This document shows, piece by piece, positions 6,020 to 10,484 of a stretch of 10,484 nt of DNA. This DNA is from JASFWK01 sp050049355 (GTDB taxonomy: Bacteria; Chloroflexota; Anaerolineae; B4-G1; DUEL01), in assembly GCA_050049355.1 (NCBI GenBank), contig JASFWK010000069.1:1-10484 (forward strand). Reading direction: 5' to 3'. The position numbers were made by a program, and so were the translations under genes. Each line of letters opens with the position of its first letter. Position 1 is the first letter of the stretch. The notes beneath the pieces are model-generated. The model searched no databases. It saw only the letters and a list, made by a program, of their open reading frames with translations, and was not told the origin of the DNA.

Positions 6020-6543
6020 AGTATCACATAGTGGTCGAGGGGCGAACGTTCGAGATCGAAGTGGGACCTGGGGGACAGGTATGGGTGAACCAGCGCCCGT
6101 TAAGCGTGGACTTTGAGGGGGTCGATGGATTACCTCAGTACTCGCTGCTGGTCGATCATCGTTCCTACGAGACGCATGTGGAGGCAGAGGAGAAGGGAGA
6201 GTGCCGGGTGGTGGTGGCGGGGCGGCCTTACCAGGCGCATCTGCAGTCGCGAAAGACGCCGTCCCCGGAAGCGGGCCGCCGTCGCACGGGCGACGAGCCA
6301 GTGGAGCTCTCAGCCCCGCTTCCGGGTCTGCTGCTCGAGGTGCGCGTCGAAGAGGGGCAGCCGGTCAGGGAGGGGGACGTGGTGGCAGTGTTGGATTCTA
6401 TGAAGATGAGTCTGGAGCTGTGTGCGCCTTGGGATGGTGTGATTCAAGAGGTACATGGAGTTGCGGACGCTGAGGTTGCTCAAGGAGAGGTGGTCGCTGT
6501 GATTGGGCCGCCCACCGTTGGAATCGACTCCGCGGATCGTTGA
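6016..6543 (+). CDS. Biotin carboxyl carrier protein of acyl-CoA carboxylase
   Basis: Carries the biotin that shuttles CO2 from AccC to the carboxyltransferase. The product is 175 residues from a GTG start. Residues 1 to about 75 are short beta strands rich in V, Y and E (YHIVVEGRTFEIEV, then SLLVDHRSYETHV, then CRVVVAGRPYQAHL), resembling the barrel that joins carboxylase and biotin domains in PccA-type alpha chains. A charged linker follows (SRKTPSPEAGRRRTGDEP). The biotinyl domain begins at VELSAPLPGLLLEVRVEEGQPVREGD and carries the biotin-accepting Lys130 in DSMKM, in place of the usual E-A-M-K-M. The ending, beginning VADAEVAQGEVVAVIGP, is normal for the fold. It overlaps accC by four bases and is the last gene of the operon. 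The reading as an AccB-like subunit split from a PccA-like alpha chain is inference. Confidence 0.93.
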   Translation: MKYHIVVEGRTFEIEVGPGGQVWVNQRPLSVDFEGVDGLPQYSLLVDHRSYETHVEAEEKGECRVVVAGRPYQAHLQSRKTPSPEAGRRRTGDEPVELSAPLPGLLLEVRVEEGQPVREGDVVAVLDSMKMSLELCAPWDGVIQEVHGVADAEVAQGEVVAVIGPPTVGIDSADR

Positions 6544-6579
6544 ATCTCCTGTCTAGGGTGGAGGAATCTCCGGTCTCGG
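6542..6579. repeat. Direct repeat pair with 22-bp period
   Basis: GAATCTCCTGTCTAGG (6542-6557) and GAATCTCCGGTCTCGG (6564-6579) match at 14 of 16 positions. The first copy begins inside the carrier-protein stop codon. The offset of 22 bases is about two helical turns. It could be a tandem protein-binding site or a local duplication. Confidence 0.4.
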
Positions 6580-6639
6580 GGCCACTGGCTAGCCTATCTC
6601 AGCTCTCTGCACTGAGCCTTGAGTGGTAGATTCTGCTTT

Positions 6640-6698
6640 GGACGCAGATTCACCCTGGTCTCTGCAGGCAAACTGGGGATCAGCGTGAACCTGCGTCC
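6640..6698. repeat. Imperfect 14-bp inverted repeat, long hairpin
   Basis: The left arm GGACGCAGATTCAC (6640-6653) pairs with the right arm GTGAACCTGCGTCC (6685-6698) at 13 of 14 positions around a 31-base loop. A smaller hairpin, GATTCTGC (6629-6636) with GCAGATTC (6644-6651, one mismatch), uses part of the same left arm, so the two cannot form together. It lies 119-188 bases before the next start codon. It may be a leader RNA structure, a relic of a small inverted-repeat element, or chance. Confidence 0.45.
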
Positions 6699-6718
6699 TG
6701 CTTCTCGCCATTGGACAT

Positions 6719-6761
6719 CGATCGCCCTCGAGCCTGTCGAAGGATCATCTACGAGCGATCG
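6719..6761. repeat. Hairpin enclosing a TCGAAGG-type dispersed-repeat motif
   Basis: CGATCGCCCTCG (6719-6730) pairs with CGAGCGATCG (6752-6761) over 10 bp with a two-base bulge. The loop contains most of GAGCCTGTCGAAGG (6730-6743). From memory, motifs of the form CCTTCGACAGGCTC are common short intergenic repeats in many high-GC bacteria; this is recognition, not a search result. Confidence 0.4.
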
Positions 6762-6800
6762 CGGTGAACGAATGTGCGAGGACCGGACTGAATGACACCA

Positions 6801-6808
6801 GGAGGAGG
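6801..6808 (+). promoter_or_regulatory. Ribosome binding site of the unknown 471-residue gene
   Basis: GGAGGAGG, 8 bases before the GTG at 6817. It is one of the strongest sites in the window and supports both the start and the reality of the gene. Confidence 0.8.
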
Positions 6809-6816
6809 TAATACCT

Positions 6817-8232
6817 GTGCGCGATAATGCGTCAGTCACCAATGATGGCGGCTCTCTAGCGGAGGAAATCGATTTGCCCGAGAAGGGATATGTTTGGGGG
6901 CCCCGACCCATCAACGTTTGGGTCGGCATGAACCCGTGTGATAGTCTCCAACTCCACGTCCTGCAGGAGTTGAAGAGGAGGCTGGAGTCTCACGAGTGTG
7001 TTTTCGTCTCGGTGCCGGATGAGGCGACGGAGCTCGGGAAAGTTGCCCATCTCGGAATAGGTTTCGGGTCGAATCTTCGAGAGGAGATCAAGCCCTCGAC
7101 ACTCTATGGCCGGCTGCCCAAGCCCAGAGGAATGGCTCTGATGGTTACTTCGGCTCAGCGCATTCCGGAGAGGGGTCTATTCGATCTTGCTCGTGAGCAG
7201 CTGCTGAAAAAGGCGGCTCACATCGGCATTCTCGTTGAAGGCGCGCCGAATGAGGCAACGATCAAGAAGGCGCTCTGGGCCAGCATGGCGGGGAACCATG
7301 CTCTTCTCGAGGGTCAAGAAGAGGAGATCTTCGACGAGCTAGCGCTTCGCGTTCAGGCACACGCCGGAGCCGAGAAGATCAACATCCACGAGGGCGAAAG
7401 TGACACTGTGATGTCGTGGGAGGAGTGGAGGGAGTCGCCCGTTCACCGTGATATTGCCGAGGCAGCGCGTGCCCTGGGCGAGGCCGGCATCATCGAAGAT
7501 GAGGTGCCTCTTGACCAGTATGGTTCGGGTACCCAGGTGCGCGGGGTGTTGAGGTTCCTGAATCGGGCGGCACTCGGCGAAGGAATGCGGAGCCAGCTCG
7601 ATACGAAGCTGCGCGTCATGGGCGTGACGGCAACAGGCGGCGGGAAGGTCAGCGTCAGCAGTGATCCACTGAAGGGAGACGTGGTCCCGATCGGCCAGCT
7701 AACCTGGAAGGGTTATGTTCGCGCCATTCCGAGTGGCTGCCCGATCAGCTACAACCCTCCCTCGGTAGAGGCCCACGAGAATGGAATGGCCTACCTTGCT
7801 GGTGCTCTGGTTAACGCCGGGGTTGTGGATGGATTCGACAGCTTCATAAGGTTTCTCAGAGATCACTTTGCTCAGCACGATAGGATAGATATCCTCCCGT
7901 CTGGTATGGAGGCCAGGATAACCGCTATCGACCACTTCCATCGACAGCCGGAGAGGGGGGTCTCAGGAGATCAGGGGAAAGTGGAGATCGCCTACCCGGA
8001 CCGGGAGCGTTTTCCAGAGATAGATTTCCCCTGTGGGGTGCGTGAGGCGGAGTTGCAGTTCCTATCGGCGCTCTTTCAGGCCGACACATTCAGGGCCCCC
8101 GGGCCGCTTGATAAGGTCATTGTGGCTGTTCTCCCGGGCCACGGCTCTGTGGCTGTCTATGGCGGACCCAGGCATGAGCTCACTGACATCCTGGTCAATG
8201 GGATGGAGATGGCGCCGGTAGCCCGGGTGTAG
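6817..8232 (+). CDS. Unrecognised soluble protein, 471 residues
   Basis: I do not recognise the family. The frame is uninterrupted from a GTG with an excellent ribosome binding site. No signal peptide or membrane segment is visible. After a polar 25-residue N-terminus comes GYVWGPRPINVWVGMNPCDS. Alternating strands and helices follow (CVFVSVPDEATELG, GMALMVTSAQRIPERG, HIGILVEGAPNEATIKKALW), suggesting an alpha/beta fold. A charged helical stretch spans about residues 165-225. The second half has TATGGGKVSVSSD, AIPSGCPISYNPPSVEAHENGMAYLAGALVNAGVVDG, an ILPSGMEARITAIDHFHRQP segment and a C-terminal strand-rich part beginning VIVAVLPGHGSVAVYGGPRH. Its base composition looks less GC-rich than the carboxylase genes by eye, which could mean a different origin. 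It stands alone after a 273-base structured gap and converges on murJ. An enzyme role is plausible, but no substrate can be inferred. Confidence 0.85.
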   Translation: MRDNASVTNDGGSLAEEIDLPEKGYVWGPRPINVWVGMNPCDSLQLHVLQELKRRLESHECVFVSVPDEATELGKVAHLGIGFGSNLREEIKPSTLYGRLPKPRGMALMVTSAQRIPERGLFDLAREQLLKKAAHIGILVEGAPNEATIKKALWASMAGNHALLEGQEEEIFDELALRVQAHAGAEKINIHEGESDTVMSWEEWRESPVHRDIAEAARALGEAGIIEDEVPLDQYGSGTQVRGVLRFLNRAALGEGMRSQLDTKLRVMGVTATGGGKVSVSSDPLKGDVVPIGQLTWKGYVRAIPSGCPISYNPPSVEAHENGMAYLAGALVNAGVVDGFDSFIRFLRDHFAQHDRIDILPSGMEARITAIDHFHRQPERGVSGDQGKVEIAYPDRERFPEIDFPCGVREAELQFLSALFQADTFRAPGPLDKVIVAVLPGHGSVAVYGGPRHELTDILVNGMEMAPVARV

Positions 8233-8237
8233 GTGCC

Positions 8238-9821
8238 TTAGCGGCCCCTCCAGTGCACAAGCAGCTTCGGGAGGGAGGTGATCTCGTCGCTTCCCAATAT
8301 CACCGCTGCCAGCAGATAGGCGGCTATCCCGGCGCCCAATCCCACCAGAGCCTCGAGCGTCGCGCTCGAGGTCACCATTGCCAGTCGGATCCCCAGCACT
8401 GCTGCTGCCATCGCCGCCGTCGCCGCCACCGTGCGCGCCACAGATGCAGCCAGTGCTGTGCCCTCGATCCCGCCCAGCCGCACCCGGGCGACCGCTAGCA
8501 GGACTCCCACCTGCAGCCAGGCGCCAAGGCCGTTTGAGAGGGCCATGGAGCCGTGGGCTAGCGCCGGCAAGAGCAGCCGCCCAAGTCCCGCGTTCAACGC
8601 CAGCCCTCCCAACGCTGCCCACAGCGGGGTCCACATGTCACGTCGGGCGTAGAAGAGCCGGGCGACTACCTCCAGTGCGGCGTGGCCCACCAATCCCAGG
8701 CCGAAGAACTGCAGTGCCCAGTAGACCCGATCGGTGGCTGCCGCGTCGAACGCCCCTTGCTGGAGGAAGAGGGCAGTCAGTGGACGGCCCAGCAGGACCA
8801 ATCCCACGCCGGCCGGGATCGTCAGCGCCAGGACCAGCCGCAGTGCCCAGGAGAAGGTGCGGCATAAGCCCTCTCGATTCCCCTGCTCGGCCATGCCAGC
8901 CAGTGCGGGAAGGACCACGATTCCAACTGCCGTTCCCAGGACGGTCTCTGGCAGCTGCATCAGTTTCCAGCCGTACTCGTACGCAGAGATGGCGCCGGGG
9001 GCCAAGAGGGAGCCGAAGGTTGTGGGCAGCACAAAATTGATGTAGGTCGCTCCCATTCCCAGCATGCGTGGCGCCATGAGGCGCAAAAGGTCGCCCAGTT
9101 TGGGATGGAGCAGCGTGGGCGTCCAACGCACCCTATGGCGCACAAGCCACGGCACTTTGACCAGCAGGTGGCACGCGGCTCCGGTCAGTCCCCCCCACGC
9201 CAGGCCGAAGATTCCCATGCGCGGCGCCAGGACCGTCGCGCCGAAGATCCGGCCCAGGGTGTAGAAGAGGGGAGACAGCGCTGGGAGTAGGAAGTGCTGG
9301 TGAGCCTGTAGAGTGCCAGTGACTAGAGTGCTGAGGCTGAAGATGAGGGTCTGGATCAGCACCAGCCGCATCAGTTGGATAGACAACGCTACCTGGGATG
9401 GCTGACCCGCAAAACCAGGGGCGATGGTCAGGATGATTGGGCGCGCCAAGAGCGCAGCGATCACGCTGGCGCTGCCGATGGCGATCAATACCCAATTGAC
9501 AACGGTGGAGATGAAACGCCACAGATCCTCTGGTTCGTCGCGGCCGATGACGTTGGCGAGTATGGGGATGAGGGAGGTGGTCAGGGCTGCGCCGGTGACG
9601 ACGGTGTTCAGGCCTTCAGGGACCTCGAAAGCGGCGAAGTAGGCATCTAGCACCGCCGATGTACCAAAGGCGGTCGCCACGGCGCGCTCCCGCCAGACAC
9701 CCAGCAGTTTGTCGGCCGTGAAAAGGAAGGCGACCAATGCGGCAGAGCGGGCTATGCGGCCGCTCATCGGCTGCTCGTCTGATGGACGGGAGTCGGCGTA
9801 CATCTCGGTCTGGCCTTGCAC
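8238..9821 (-). CDS. murJ: Lipid II flippase MurJ
   Basis: An integral membrane protein of the MOP/MviN family that moves lipid II across the cytoplasmic membrane for peptidoglycan synthesis. The 527-residue product is almost continuously hydrophobic, in the manner of 14 transmembrane helices. It shows family landmarks: IARSAALVAFLFTADKLLGVWRERAVATAFG near the start (helix 1 with its conserved Arg-x-x-Arg-type region), LFYTLGRIFGATVLAP, and SAYEYGWKLMQLPETVLGTAVGIVVLP, the typical helix 8 region. The start is uncertain. The GTG at 9821 directly follows the upstream TAA (TAAGTG) without a Shine-Dalgarno; ATGs at 9803 and 9767 are also in frame, and the latter (MSGRIARSAA) best resembles family N-termini. 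The stop lies 5 bp from the convergent unknown gene. It is probably co-transcribed with the gene at 9822-10484. Confidence 0.93.
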   Translation of the reverse strand: MQGQTEMYADSRPSDEQPMSGRIARSAALVAFLFTADKLLGVWRERAVATAFGTSAVLDAYFAAFEVPEGLNTVVTGAALTTSLIPILANVIGRDEPEDLWRFISTVVNWVLIAIGSASVIAALLARPIILTIAPGFAGQPSQVALSIQLMRLVLIQTLIFSLSTLVTGTLQAHQHFLLPALSPLFYTLGRIFGATVLAPRMGIFGLAWGGLTGAACHLLVKVPWLVRHRVRWTPTLLHPKLGDLLRLMAPRMLGMGATYINFVLPTTFGSLLAPGAISAYEYGWKLMQLPETVLGTAVGIVVLPALAGMAEQGNREGLCRTFSWALRLVLALTIPAGVGLVLLGRPLTALFLQQGAFDAAATDRVYWALQFFGLGLVGHAALEVVARLFYARRDMWTPLWAALGGLALNAGLGRLLLPALAHGSMALSNGLGAWLQVGVLLAVARVRLGGIEGTALAASVARTVAATAAMAAAVLGIRLAMVTSSATLEALVGLGAGIAAYLLAAVILGSDEITSLPKLLVHWRGR

Positions 9822-10484
9822 TTAGCGGAGGGTCAGCTGAAAGCGGATGGCGTCATCGGGGGAGCCAGCAACGGGAAGACGGGCGCCCGTCTCCGCCACG
9901 TACATTCCCACCTCCAGGTTGTATGACCCCGCTGCGAGACCCGCCGGCAGGGTCAGCACACGCTGATCGGTCACCACCTCGCCGCTCACCCAGAGGTTGG
10001 TGGGGTAGTTTCCGGCGGCTGGGATTCCATCGTGCTGGGCGGCTATTCTGCCATCAGGTCCGAGCAGGTGGACGAAGATCGTGTATGAGGTCTCCATTGA
10101 GGTCAATGCTTGCCAGTACAGGGTTATGGTCACTTGGTCGCCGGGGGAAGGGGGCTCGGGATTCACATCGTAGCCCAACAGCGCCACCTGAGCGCCCAGG
10201 GGGACGTCTACTGTGTGGGCCAGCGGGGGTGGCTCAAAGACGCGCTCGGCTGCCTCGACGGTGACCTCGGCAAGGGAGAGCGGCCCCAGAACCGCACCTC
10301 CTTCCGGATCGACCATCGTGAGAAGCAGAGGATAGGTCCCAGGCTCTGCCTCGCGATCCAAACGGGGGTCGTAACGGTCAGCCACGACCTCCCCGAAGGT
10401 CCACAGGCTTGTGGGATAGGTCCCGTGCACCGGCGCGCCCTCGTAGAGCGTGCTCTCGCCCAGGCTCAGGCGGGTGGTCACATC
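9822..10484 (-). CDS. C-terminal part of a probable Chloroflexota membrane glycosyltransferase-type protein
   Basis: The frame stays open to the right edge of the window, so only about 220 C-terminal residues are present and the true start lies beyond it. The ATG at 10481 is internal. No membrane segment appears in this part; it is beta-rich and probably extracytoplasmic. The segment YTIFVHLLGPDGRIAAQHDGI followed by GNYPTNLWVSGEVVTDQ and LPAGLAAGSYNLEVGMY is, from memory, typical of the C-terminal domain of Chloroflexota ArnT/PMT-like (GT39) glycosyltransferases and related many-helix membrane proteins. A related module occurs earlier (GTYPTSLWTFGEVVADR, about residue 20 counting from 10481). 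The gene abuts murJ with no gap and would be translated before it, which fits a cell-envelope operon. The catalytic part is not visible, so the glycosyltransferase call is inference. Confidence 0.7.
   Translation of the reverse strand, partial: DVTTRLSLGESTLYEGAPVHGTYPTSLWTFGEVVADRYDPRLDREAEPGTYPLLLTMVDPEGGAVLGPLSLAEVTVEAAERVFEPPPLAHTVDVPLGAQVALLGYDVNPEPPSPGDQVTITLYWQALTSMETSYTIFVHLLGPDGRIAAQHDGIPAAGNYPTNLWVSGEVVTDQRVLTLPAGLAAGSYNLEVGMYVAETGARLPVAGSPDDAIRFQLTLR

Larger units (their letters stand above)
6544..6816. other. Structured intergenic region between the carboxylase operon and the unknown gene
   Basis: The 273 bases hold no gene I can support. They contain a 22-bp-period direct repeat (6542-6579), two overlapping and therefore competing hairpins (6629-6651 and 6640-6698), and a third hairpin (6719-6761) that encloses a GAGCCTGTCGAAGG motif. 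No hairpin is followed by a T-run, so I do not call an intrinsic terminator for the operon. No clear -35/-10 pair was found, although the strong ribosome binding site at 6801 implies that transcription crosses this end. Confidence 0.6.

Noticed and set aside
569..6543. Polyketide or other secondary-metabolite cluster
   Set aside because: No chain-length factor, acyltransferase, ketoreductase, cyclase or ACP is present, and the ketosynthases match housekeeping FabF and FabH at every catalytic position.
2940..6543. Propionyl-CoA carboxylase of a methylmalonyl-CoA pathway
   Set aside because: No epimerase or mutase genes are nearby, the specificity residue is Ile rather than Asp, and the genes sit in a fatty-acid operon. 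Broad specificity cannot be excluded.
6544..6640. Intrinsic terminator after the carboxylase operon
   Set aside because: Small inverted repeats exist (for example CTCAG at 6598-6602 with CTGAG at 6612-6616), but none is GC-strong and followed by a T-run.
8378..9040. 220-codon plus-strand frame and several smaller ones opposite murJ
   Set aside because: Proline-, arginine- and serine-rich translations antisense to a canonical membrane protein; composition artefacts.
1..10484. CRISPR arrays, tRNA or rRNA genes, insertion sequences, phage genes
   Set aside because: No regular repeat-spacer pattern, no cloverleaf-like segment with a T-loop motif, and no transposase, integrase or phage-like protein was seen on either strand.

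Overview
The window reads as a high-GC chromosomal segment of a free-living bacterium. Several features point, tentatively, to Chloroflexota (Anaerolineae or a relative). These are the C-terminal extracytoplasmic module of the truncated membrane protein at the right edge, a PccB-type single-chain carboxyltransferase sitting with fatty-acid genes, frequent GTG starts and strong GGAGG-type ribosome binding sites. The phylum call rests on recognition of family style, not on a search. I see no mobile element, CRISPR array, tRNA or rRNA.

Left edge (1-114, minus): the first 38 codons of a sugar-phosphate nucleotidyltransferase, divergent from everything to its right. Positions 115-568 are a non-coding divergent region. 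It holds a perfect 14-bp palindrome near the nucleotidyltransferase start and three consecutive operator-like inverted repeats upstream of fabF.

Centre left (569-6543, plus): a tightly packed five-gene operon, fabF, fabH, acyl-CoA carboxylase beta chain, biotin carboxylase (accC) and biotin carboxyl carrier protein. Three of the four junctions overlap by 1 or 4 bases; the fourth is a 38-base gap. The carboxylase would make malonyl-CoA, FabH would start chains from acyl-CoA plus malonyl-ACP, and FabF would elongate them. The beta chain has Ile at the position that in characterised homologues separates acetyl-accepting from propionyl-specific enzymes, which fits a fatty-acid role. acpP, fabD, fabG and fabZ are absent from the window.

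Centre right (6544-6816): a non-coding stretch rich in structure, with a 22-bp-period direct repeat, two mutually exclusive hairpins, and a further hairpin enclosing a TCGAAGG-type dispersed-repeat motif. It leads into a 471-residue soluble protein (6817-8232, plus) that I do not recognise.

Right (8238-10484, minus): murJ, the lipid II flippase, convergent with the unknown gene with only 5 bp between stop codons. Upstream of murJ, and directly abutting it, is the C-terminal part of a probable membrane glycosyltransferase-type protein ending in two related beta-rich modules.

The region is mostly envelope housekeeping: lipid synthesis, lipid II export and sugar nucleotide activation. I found no convincing new multi-gene system. 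The best leads are the unknown protein with its structured leader, the split carboxylase alpha chain, the FabH C-terminal helix and the palindromic control region before fabF.
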